In this document: positions 45,569-54,429 of the stretch, one piece after another
Numbering within the stretch: the stretch's first letter is position 1
How the letters are laid out: the number at the start of each line of letters is the position of its first letter
Source: Cryptosporangium minutisporangium
GTDB taxonomy: Bacteria; Actinomycetota; Actinomycetes; Mycobacteriales; Cryptosporangiaceae
Direction: 5' to 3'
Length of the DNA stretch: 64,000 bases
Assembly (NCBI RefSeq): GCF_039536245.1
Contig: NZ_BAAAYN010000041.1
Location: forward strand, 1-64,000
Notes under the pieces: generated by a model
The model's database searches: none
The model's input: the letters and a program-made list of their open reading frames with translations, nothing else
Told to the model about the DNA's origin: nothing
Position numbers and translations under genes: made by a program

Positions 45569-45612
45569 GTCAACGTTAGTTGACACTACGGCATTCGTCA
45601 ACCCACGTTGAC
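45569..45612 (-). promoter_or_regulatory. Promoter with two identical-arm operators
   Basis: Minus strand: -35 TTGACG (45601-45596), 17 bases, -10 TAACGT (45578-45573), start point near the ATG. Two 16-bp inverted repeats with identical arms GTCAAC-N4-GTTGAC lie at 45569-45584, covering the -10, and 45597-45612, covering the -35. Centre-to-centre distance is 28 bases. Confidence 0.75.
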
Positions 45613-45648
45613 GCGCTGCGCACAGCAGAGGTCACCCTCGCCGGAGGG

Positions 45649-45762
45649 CACACGCAGTGGATGTCGCGCTTCCCGGACAACACACGCAGTGGATGTCGCG
45701 CTTCCCGGACAACACACGCAGTGGATGTCGCGCTTCCCGTGCCATGGCACGGGAAGCGCGAC
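45649..45762. repeat. Three 32-bp direct repeats running into a 36-bp palindrome
   Basis: Units begin at 45649, 45681 and 45713 (period 32; the third is incomplete). The GTCGCGCTTCCCG part of the third unit becomes the left arm of a perfect palindrome 45727-45762 (arms 17, centre AT). It lies between the HTH operon and the decarboxylase; on the minus strand it could terminate the decarboxylase transcript. The rest of 45613-45830 holds no gene. Spacer-free, so not CRISPR. Confidence 0.85.
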
Positions 45763-45830
45763 GACCATTCCGCGAGAACCCGGGAACGGCGACAACCAGC
45801 CCGCGGCCGCAGGAATCCAGCCTTGGGGGC

Positions 45831-47276
45831 TTACGGCGTGTAGAGGCGCCCGAAGAACTCCACGAGCAGACGCTCGCGCAGGCGTGGCGGAGCGGCCGCG
45901 AGCAGCGCGTTGATCTCGGCCATCCGGGTCGGCAAGGCGAACCCGCCGTCCCCGCCGCCGAGGCCCGCCGCTGCGAGAAGGCCCCCGAACTCCTCGGGAG
46001 TCAGCGTCGACGGATCGAGCGCCTGGAGCGCCTCGACGATCCCCGGATCCACCGCCACCGGTCCGTGGGCACGTGCGGCGTCCACCGCGTCCCGGAGGTC
46101 GTCGAGGAACGACTCGAGCTTCGGGCTGCTGGCAGCGGTGACGGTCAGGTGCAGGTTCGGCGGGAGCGCACCGAACGCGAACTGCGGCTGGACGTACCAG
46201 CCCCGGACGGTCAGCTCGTCGGCGAGCACGAACAGGTCCGGGCCGGCATCCGTGGCTCCGAACGCCACCAGGCTGGCGTCCGGCGGGCCGAGCACCCGGA
46301 GGCCGCCCACCGCCGCCACCCCCGCTATCAGCGCCCGGGTCGCGGCCAGCGTCTGCTCGGCCAGCGCGAGGTAACCCTCCTCGCCCAGGTGCCGGAGGAC
46401 CGCCCACGCCGCGGCCAGTGGTGCCGCGGACTTCGTCGACTGCATCGTCGCGTTGATCATCGAGTAGCCCGGCCAGTCCGCGAACGCGAAGTACTGGCTG
46501 CGCCGGAGTTCCGCGTCCCGGTGCAGCAGCACCGACGTTCCCTTCGGCGCGTAGGCGTACTTGTGCAGGTCGACCGAGAGGCTGGTGACGCCCGGCACGT
46601 TCAGGTCGAACGCGGGCAGCTCGACGCCCAGCCGACGCCAGAACGGCAGCATCCACCCGCCGATACAGGCGTCCACATGGCACCGGACGCCGCGCTCCGC
46701 AGCCGCCGCCGCGATCTCCACGACCGGATCGATCACCCCGTGGGCGTAGGACGGCGCGCTGGCCACCACGAGCACCGTCCGCTCGGTGATCGCCGCGGCG
46801 ACGTCGGCCGGGTCCGGGCGGAACGTGACCGGGTCGACGTCGACCGGGATCAGCTCCACCCGGAAGTACTCCGCCGCCTTGGCGAACGCGGCGTGCGCGG
46901 TCACCGGCGCCACCAGCTGCGGACGCTCGACGTCCGGGCGCCCGTCCCGCGCGGCCTTCACCGCCAGCAGGATCGACTCGGTGCCGCCGGACGTCACGGT
47001 GCCGACCGTCCCCGGCCCGCCGCCGAGTAACCCGGCGGCCGCGGCCACGACCTCGTTCTCCATCGTGAGCAGCGACGGGAACACGGTCGGGTCGAGGCCG
47101 TTGACACCGGTCACCGCCGCGGCGGCCTGCTGCGCCAGCGCGTCGAGCCCGGCCAGCCCGGAGTCGTAGACGTACGCCCAGGTCCGTCCGCCGTGCGTCG
47201 GCAGGTCGCCGGACCGCAGTGTCGCCAGCACGGCGAGGACGTCGTCGGCCGGCGCGCCCTGCTTGTCGAGGCTCAT
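45831..47276 (-). CDS. PLP-dependent decarboxylase/lyase, sphingosine-1-phosphate-lyase-like
   Basis: A 481-residue group II PLP enzyme. GTVTSGGTESILLAV binds the cofactor phosphate, CHVDACIGGWMLPF carries the Asp for the pyridine nitrogen, and the Schiff-base lysine is in SVDLHKYAYAPKGTS. The HVDAC-GG motif is closer to sphingosine-1-phosphate lyase and aspartate/glutamate-decarboxylase relatives than to classic GadB. ATG 47276 overlaps the MFS stop. It may cleave a phospho-sphingoid-like lipid or decarboxylate an amino acid. The 3' tail is Gly/Ala-rich. Confidence 0.87.
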   Translation of the reverse strand: MSLDKQGAPADDVLAVLATLRSGDLPTHGGRTWAYVYDSGLAGLDALAQQAAAAVTGVNGLDPTVFPSLLTMENEVVAAAAGLLGGGPGTVGTVTSGGTESILLAVKAARDGRPDVERPQLVAPVTAHAAFAKAAEYFRVELIPVDVDPVTFRPDPADVAAAITERTVLVVASAPSYAHGVIDPVVEIAAAAAERGVRCHVDACIGGWMLPFWRRLGVELPAFDLNVPGVTSLSVDLHKYAYAPKGTSVLLHRDAELRRSQYFAFADWPGYSMINATMQSTKSAAPLAAAWAVLRHLGEEGYLALAEQTLAATRALIAGVAAVGGLRVLGPPDASLVAFGATDAGPDLFVLADELTVRGWYVQPQFAFGALPPNLHLTVTAASSPKLESFLDDLRDAVDAARAHGPVAVDPGIVEALQALDPSTLTPEEFGGLLAAAGLGGGDGGFALPTRMAEINALLAAAPPRLRERLLVEFFGRLYTP

Positions 47277-48715
47277 GCTTCTCCGTGGGTCGAGGTCGCC
47301 CCGTCGGTCGGAGCCACCTTGTCGGTCGGGGCCGCATTGTCGGTCGGCGCTGCCCGGTCGGTCAGGGCCGCCAGGCGGGCCGGGGTCAGGTCGTAGCGGC
47401 GCAGCAGTGGCAGTGCGACCAGCACGATCACCGCGGGCAGCAGCGTGAAGCCGAGGACGATCGCGGTCCTGGCGCTGTCCGGCTGAGCCTCGGCGTCCAC
47501 CCCGGACCGATAGCCGCCGAGCTGCAGCACAAGCCCGAAGAGGCCGGGGCCGAGCGCGAGCCCGAGCGTCTCGCCGCCGGTCCACAGCCCGGTGAACACC
47601 CCGGCCTGGCGGCGGCCGGTGACCGCCTCGTCCGCGGCGATCGTGTCCGGCAGCATCGCCAGGCCGAACACCTGCTGGCCGGCGTACCCACAGCCGACCA
47701 GCGCGGTCGCGCCGAGCACCGCGCCCAACGGCGCGTCACCGAGCGCGAACGCGGCCCCGGCCAACAGCGCACCGACCGCGAACAGCACCGAGCCGACGAC
47801 GTACCCGGCGCGTTTGCCGATCCGATCGCCGACCTTGCCCCACACCGGCGTGACCACCAGCGCAGGGCCCACGAAGCAGAGGAACAGCAGGGAGGTCGCC
47901 CCCGCGTCGCCGAGCGGACCCGCGGCGGCGTAGTCGGTACCGGCCAGCATCACGCCGATGCCCACGGCTTGGACCACGAAGCAGCCGAGCAGCAGCGCGA
48001 ACGGACGGTTCCGCCGCGCCACGGCGAGCTGCTTGCGCAGCGACGGCTCGCTCTCGTGCGCCGGGCCCACCGGCGCGCGCCGGGTGCCCCAGAACGCCGC
48101 GAGCGCCCCCGCAGCGATCAGCACGGCGACAGCCAGACCGGCGACGCGGTAGCCGGCGAGGCCACCGCCCGCGGCGTCCCGGATCGCGGGTGCCGCACCA
48201 CCGGAAGCGAGGATGGCGAGCGCCAGCACTGCGATCCGCCAGGTCATCAGCCGGGTGCGCTCGGCGTAGGGGTCGGCGGTACCAGCAGTGATCTCGGCCG
48301 GCATCGCGACGTAGGGCACCTGGAAGAACGCGAACGCGGTGGCGGTGGCCAGGAACGCGAGCGTCACGTAGGCGGCACCCGCCGCGCCGGTGAACGGTCC
48401 AGCGAACAACGCGGCGAACGTGACCGCGGTGCTCAGACCGCCGATGAGCAGGTACGGACGGCGCGGACCCCAGCGGGACGTCGTCCGGTCGGAGATCCGG
48501 CCCGCCACCGGGTTGAGCAACACGTCCCAGGCTTTGGGTAACAGGACGAGCAGGCCGGCGAGCCCGGCGGCGACGGCGAACGTGTCGGTGAGGTACGGCA
48601 GCAGCAACAGCCCCGGCACCGTCCCGAACGCACCGTTCACCACGGAGCCGGCCGAGTACCCGACCCGGATGCCGCGCCCCAGCTGGGGCGTCGCCGAAAC
48701 CGGAGTGACTGTCAC
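47273..48715 (-). CDS. GPH-type MFS sodium/sugar-like symporter
   Basis: A 480-residue transporter with about 12 membrane helices. GYSAGSVVNGAFGTVPGLLLL and WDVLLNPVAGRISDRTTSRWGPRRPYLL are hallmarks of the glycoside-pentoside-hexuronide:cation symporter family (MelB-like). The C-terminus is hydrophilic with imperfect APTD repeats. It overlaps the decarboxylase gene (ATGA), so transporter and enzyme are probably used together, importing the substrate or exporting the product. GTG start. Substrate unknown. Confidence 0.85.
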   Translation of the reverse strand: MTVTPVSATPQLGRGIRVGYSAGSVVNGAFGTVPGLLLLPYLTDTFAVAAGLAGLLVLLPKAWDVLLNPVAGRISDRTTSRWGPRRPYLLIGGLSTAVTFAALFAGPFTGAAGAAYVTLAFLATATAFAFFQVPYVAMPAEITAGTADPYAERTRLMTWRIAVLALAILASGGAAPAIRDAAGGGLAGYRVAGLAVAVLIAAGALAAFWGTRRAPVGPAHESEPSLRKQLAVARRNRPFALLLGCFVVQAVGIGVMLAGTDYAAAGPLGDAGATSLLFLCFVGPALVVTPVWGKVGDRIGKRAGYVVGSVLFAVGALLAGAAFALGDAPLGAVLGATALVGCGYAGQQVFGLAMLPDTIAADEAVTGRRQAGVFTGLWTGGETLGLALGPGLFGLVLQLGGYRSGVDAEAQPDSARTAIVLGFTLLPAVIVLVALPLLRRYDLTPARLAALTDRAAPTDNAAPTDKVAPTDGATSTHGEA

Positions 48716-48912
48716 GTTTGCATCCTGGCGGCTCCGGTGGGCACGGCGGAAGTAGTGAGATCGAACACGACAAGGTCCCCGCTCCTGTCACGTTCGGTCG
48801 CCGTCGCATTCTGGCGTCCGGCACCACGCCCGGCTGCCCCCGACGGCGCCACGGCTGCCGAGATCGCGAGACCTCGACGACGGCCACGGGCGGAGAAGGG
48901 TTCAATGGGCCG

Positions 48913-49236
48913 GTGACCGCAGCGCCTCCGAGTGAGTACGTCGAGCAGGTCCTGGACGTCGTCGATGCGATCCCGCCCGGCCGGGTGATGAGCTACGGCA
49001 TGGTCGCCGAGGTCGTCCGGGAGCGAACCGGCAGCGGGTCGGCCCGCACCGTCGGCGCGGTGATGGCGCGGTACGGCGGCGCGGTGCCGTGGCACCGGGT
49101 GGTGGCCGCCGACGGTCGGCTCCCACCGGGCCACGAGGACGAGGCGACGCGCCGCCTCCGTGCCGAGGGCGTCGCGTTCCGCGGCGTCAAGGTGGCGATG
49201 AACGCCACCCGCTGGTGGCCCGGAGAACCGGCGTAG
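48913..49236 (+). CDS. Alkyltransferase-like protein (ATL)
   Basis: A 107-residue MGMT-fold protein. The active-site PCHRV of true alkyltransferases is PWHRVV here, the Cys replaced by Trp, as in ATL proteins that flag O6-alkylguanine for nucleotide excision repair without removing it. GRVMSYGMVAEVV and RTVGAVMAR are the helix-turn-helix contacts. GTG 48913 is chosen; the frame is open to 48718 with no family sequence. M. tuberculosis Rv3204 occupies the same position beside adnAB. Confidence 0.9.
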   Translation: MTAAPPSEYVEQVLDVVDAIPPGRVMSYGMVAEVVRERTGSGSARTVGAVMARYGGAVPWHRVVAADGRLPPGHEDEATRRLRAEGVAFRGVKVAMNATRWWPGEPA

Positions 49237-49368
49237 CCGGCAGCGTCGAGCCTCCCGACTGTCGAGAGACGTCGGTTCCGACCAATCGGCAGCGCCACGA
49301 GCGTGTGGCTGTCCCCGGATCGAGGTATGGGGCTGGGCATCCGACGGCGGCCGGACCGGGAGGTAGCC

Positions 49369-50850
<1,482 letters not shown>

Positions 50851-50858
50851 CCCGGAAC

Positions 50859-50900
50859 GATGTGGCGTTGGGCTCGCCATGGTGAGCCCAACGCCACATC
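50859..50900. terminator. Terminator between permease and moeZ
   Basis: 17-bp perfect stem (50859-50875 with 50884-50900); the loop can itself pair around CCATGG. It lies between convergent stops at 50850 and 50919. Confidence 0.85.
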
Positions 50901-50918
50901 ATTCGGCCGCATGCGCTT

Positions 50919-52079
50919 TTAGTACTCGGGGAGGCTCGGGTCGATCTGCTTGACCCAGCCGATCACGCCACCCTGCACGTGCACGGCGTCCTTGAACCCC
51001 GCGCCCTTGACCGCGGCGAGCGCCTCGGCCGACCGGATGCCGGTCTTGCAGTAGAGGACGATCTGCTTGTCCTGCGGGAGCTGCGCGAGCGCCTGGCCCA
51101 TCAGGATGTCGTTCTTCGGGATGAGCGTCGCGCCCGGGATGCTCACGATCTCGAACTCGGCGGGCTCACGGACGTCGACCAGGTAGAAGTCCTTGCCGGC
51201 GTCGGCCCACTCCTTGAGCTCGGAAGCGGTGATCGTCGATCCGCGAGCCGCGTCCTGCGCCTCCTCGGAGACCGTGCCGCAGAACTCCTCGTAGTCGATC
51301 AGGCCGGTGATCGGCTCCGCCTCGGGGTCCTTGCGGATCTTGATCGTCCGGTACGACATCTCCAGGGCGTCGTAGACCATCAGCCGGCCGAGCAGCGTCT
51401 CACCGATGCCGGTGATCAGCTTGATGGCCTCGGTGGCCTGCACGGACGCGATCGACGCGCAGAGAATGCCGAGGACGCCGCCCTCGGCGCAGCTGGGCAC
51501 CATGCCGGGCGGCGGCGGCACCGGGTACAGGTCGCGGTAGTTCGGCCCGTGCTCGTCCCAGAACACGCTGACCTGGCCCTCGAACCGGTAGATCGAGCCC
51601 CAGACGTACGGCTTGCCGAGCAGCACCGCCGCGTCGTTGACCAGGTACCGGGTGGCGAAGTTGTCGGTGCCGTCGACGATCAGGTCGTAGTCGCGGAAGA
51701 TGTCCAGCACGTTGTCCGACTCGAGCCGGGTCTCGTGCAGGATCACGTTGACGTACGGGTTGATCTCCTTGACCGAGTCCCGCGCCGACTCCGCCTTGCT
51801 GCGGCCGATGTCGGACTGGCCGTGGATGATCTGGCGCTGCAGGTTCGACTCGTCGACGGTGTCGAACTCCACGATGCCGAGCGTCCCGACACCCGCGGCG
51901 GCCAGGTACATGAGCGTCGGCGAACCGAGCCCACCCGCGCCCACACACAGCACCTTGGCGTTCTTCAACCGCTTCTGCCCGTCCATCCCGACGTCGGGGA
52001 TGATCAGGTGCCGCGAATAGCGGCGCACCTCGTCGACGGACAGCGACGCGGCCGGCTCGACCAGCGGCGGCAGGGCCAC
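50919..52079 (-). CDS. moeZ: Adenylyltransferase/sulfurtransferase MoeZ
   Basis: A 386-residue E1-like enzyme with a C-terminal rhodanese. The ATP-binding VLCVGAGGLGSPTLMYLAAAG, DTVDESNLQRQ and GTDNFATRYLVND mark the adenylyltransferase; the rhodanese loop LYCKTGIRSAE supplies the persulfide Cys. It activates C-terminal glycines of ubiquitin-like carriers (MoaD, ThiS, CysO type) and passes sulfur for cofactor or cysteine synthesis. GTG 52079, six bases after AAGGAG, is preferred over the longer frame to 52127. Confidence 0.93.
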   Translation of the reverse strand: MALPPLVEPAASLSVDEVRRYSRHLIIPDVGMDGQKRLKNAKVLCVGAGGLGSPTLMYLAAAGVGTLGIVEFDTVDESNLQRQIIHGQSDIGRSKAESARDSVKEINPYVNVILHETRLESDNVLDIFRDYDLIVDGTDNFATRYLVNDAAVLLGKPYVWGSIYRFEGQVSVFWDEHGPNYRDLYPVPPPPGMVPSCAEGGVLGILCASIASVQATEAIKLITGIGETLLGRLMVYDALEMSYRTIKIRKDPEAEPITGLIDYEEFCGTVSEEAQDAARGSTITASELKEWADAGKDFYLVDVREPAEFEIVSIPGATLIPKNDILMGQALAQLPQDKQIVLYCKTGIRSAEALAAVKGAGFKDAVHVQGGVIGWVKQIDPSLPEY

Positions 52080-52232
52080 GAGCTGCTCCTTCCATGCAAA
52101 GAGTCTGCGCCGGTACGGCGCCTCCACCGGTTGGGAACCGGCATCGGAAGCCCATTGTTCCCGACGCCCAAGTAGTGGGACAGCCCGTGGAACGGTCAGT
52201 GTTCCCGGCCCTCGGCTACAGGACCGCAGCCG

Positions 52233-53222
52233 TTACTGGCCCGACGTCGACTGGCCGGTCAAGTAGCGGCCGTTGACGAACGGCCAGGCGTTCGGCGCGC
52301 AGCCTTGCAGGCCGAGCGTCTGCTGCTGCATCACCGGCGCGGGTTTGCCGCGTCCGCCGCAGCGCACGTGTCCGTGGCCGAGCTGGTGGCCCATCTCGTG
52401 GTTGACGACGTACTGGCGGTAGGTCGCCAGGTCGCCCTTGAACGCCGGCACCGCGAGCAGCCAGCGCGCGAGGTTGATGACGACCTTGTCGCCGGTCCGG
52501 CACGACGTGTAACCGGCCGGGTCCAGCCCACCGGCGCGGCAGATCGTGTTCGTGGTCTCCGGCGTGGCGAGCAAGATCACCGCGTCCACGGTGCCGCCGG
52601 TCACCCGCTGGAAGCGCCACCTCTTCGCCGCGGTCCAGCCGCGCGGATCCGACAGCGTGGCGTCGACGGCCGCGGCGAAGTCGTCGGGCTTCTGCCCGGA
52701 CCCGCGCTCCACCCTCACCTGGTAGCGGACGAGCGTCCCGGCGGTACCGCGGACCGGCGTCGTCCCGCTCGCGGTGGTGAACGCCCCGCTGCCCCGTTTC
52801 GGCACCGAGACGGCAGGCGACGCGCTGGGGCTCGCCTCCGGCTGGATCGCCTCACCGCTCGGATTGGTCGTCGCGGACGGCACCGCGGACGGAAGCGCCG
52901 CGGTCGTCACCCGGGTCCGTTCGACCTGCTCCTGTTCCGTCCGGCTACCCCGGACCAGATCCACCAGCACGAGGACGCAGGTGAGCAGCGTCAGCAGGAC
53001 CAGGAACCGCCGCCGACGCCGGGCGGCGCGCCGCCGCGCGGCGCGCAGATAGCTCGCGGAGGCTCCGGAGTGCGGTGGTGCCGACGCGGGACGATCACCG
53101 GGCCGGCGTCCGCGGCGGATCTCCGTGCGCACGGCGTGCCGCGCCCGGTGTTCCGCATCCGGATGACCGACGCGGCGCACACGTCGCTCCCGGAACGCGT
53201 CGGTGCGTGGCTCGGGCGCCAC
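52233..53222 (-). CDS. DUF3152 zinc-protease-like membrane protein
   Basis: A 329-residue protein: basic N-terminus (about 1-72), one membrane helix (about 73-90), Pro/Ser-rich linker, then the external DUF3152 domain (about 160-325). The domain contains VVNHEMGHQLGHGHVRC, an HExxHxxxGxxH metallopeptidase site, with paired cysteines before and after. Same position as Rv3207c in M. tuberculosis. Substrate unknown. The N-terminus is long; an internal start cannot be excluded. Confidence 0.88.
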   Translation of the reverse strand: MAPEPRTDAFRERRVRRVGHPDAEHRARHAVRTEIRRGRRPGDRPASAPPHSGASASYLRAARRRAARRRRRFLVLLTLLTCVLVLVDLVRGSRTEQEQVERTRVTTAALPSAVPSATTNPSGEAIQPEASPSASPAVSVPKRGSGAFTTASGTTPVRGTAGTLVRYQVRVERGSGQKPDDFAAAVDATLSDPRGWTAAKRWRFQRVTGGTVDAVILLATPETTNTICRAGGLDPAGYTSCRTGDKVVINLARWLLAVPAFKGDLATYRQYVVNHEMGHQLGHGHVRCGGRGKPAPVMQQQTLGLQGCAPNAWPFVNGRYLTGQSTSGQ

Positions 53223-53381
53223 CCGACGCCGGCTGTCCGGGCGGCGATCGTCCGGCGACTGTGCGGGGTCGTCTCCGCGTACGGACGGGCCCGCGGTCCG
53301 CTCGCTCAGTTCGCCTCCCCGGTCACTGTGTCCCCAGCCCCACCGCGGTTTACCCCGTGCACCACCAAGAATGCCCTTGCA

Positions 53382-54353
53382 TCAACCCACGGCGGAGCGA
53401 ATCTTCCGGTCCAGCAACGGAAGAACTGCCCGAGCCACGATACGGGGCGATTCGAGTTGAGCTGTATGTCCCACACCGCGTAGAACGAGCAGACGGCTAT
53501 TCGGTATCGCTTTTGCGGTCCTTGTCGCCAATTTGACGTCGACCATCCGATCGCGATGACCCCAAATCACGAGCGTGGGCGCCTGAATCTGCCCGGCCAG
53601 GCGCCACAGCGAGCGACCCGGCGGCACCAGGTACGAGGCGACCAGACCACGCACCGACCGGACGTAGGCGACGGCTCCCCACGGCACCCCCAGCCGGTGC
53701 TCGGCCTCGGCGACGGCCTCGTCCCAGCGCTGCTCCGGGAGCGACGTCGGGTCGGCGAAACAGACGTCGACCATGCCCTGCGCCATCTGGTGCGGTGTCG
53801 CGGCCCGAAGGATGCGCTCCACCACCCGCTCGACGCGTGGCACGACCAGCACCGGGAGCATGTGGCGGTGCGTGGCCCGCGGGCGGTACACCGGCATCGC
53901 GGGCGAGATCAGCGTCAGCGTCCGCACCAAATCCGGACGCCGGGCGGCGGCCCGGATGACCACCGCACCGCCGAGCGAGTTGCCGAACAGGTGGACCGGA
54001 CCGCGTCCGGACGCCTCGATCCAGCGGATCACCAGCTCCGCGTAGCCCTCCTGGCTGTAGCCGCCGGGCAGGGCCGGACCGCTACGCCCGAATCCGGGCA
54101 GGTCGATCGCCTGCCCGTCGAGCCGGTCGGAGAGGAGGTCGGCGAGGTCGGTCCAGTTCTGCCCAGAACCGCCGAGGCCGTGGACGTAGAGCGCCGGTTC
54201 GGCGTCCGGTGCGGTGGCCGGGGTGTCCCGGACGTGCACCTCGACCGTTCCACCTGGCCAGTCGATGTCGACGGTGCGTCCGGGCCAGGGCGGTACCGGT
54301 GGGACGGTGAGGGGGCGGACAGCGGAATCAGGGGCGAGTCGAGCTGGTCTCAC
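53382..54353 (-). CDS. Alpha/beta hydrolase
   Basis: A 323-residue hydrolase: LYVHGLGGSGQNW (oxyanion hole), DLPGFGRSGP, nucleophile HLFGNSLGGAVV (Ser), acid in VIWGHRDRMVDV and His in GVGHTAQLESP. Related to bacterial lipases/esterases and C-C hydrolases. It lies between DUF3152 and the low-complexity protein. The first 25 residues are not conserved-looking. Substrate unknown. Confidence 0.87.
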   Translation of the reverse strand: MRPARLAPDSAVRPLTVPPVPPWPGRTVDIDWPGGTVEVHVRDTPATAPDAEPALYVHGLGGSGQNWTDLADLLSDRLDGQAIDLPGFGRSGPALPGGYSQEGYAELVIRWIEASGRGPVHLFGNSLGGAVVIRAAARRPDLVRTLTLISPAMPVYRPRATHRHMLPVLVVPRVERVVERILRAATPHQMAQGMVDVCFADPTSLPEQRWDEAVAEAEHRLGVPWGAVAYVRSVRGLVASYLVPPGRSLWRLAGQIQAPTLVIWGHRDRMVDVKLATRTAKAIPNSRLLVLRGVGHTAQLESPRIVARAVLPLLDRKIRSAVG

Positions 54354-54429
54354 TTTTCCCAGTGTGCCCGCTGACCCCGACTGGTCGTCCAGGTGTACTG
54401 CCCGTCACCGACGTCCGTGGACAGAACGC

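Noticed and set aside
45649..45762. Direct repeats considered as a CRISPR array
   Set aside because: Units are contiguous with no spacers and no cas genes are present.
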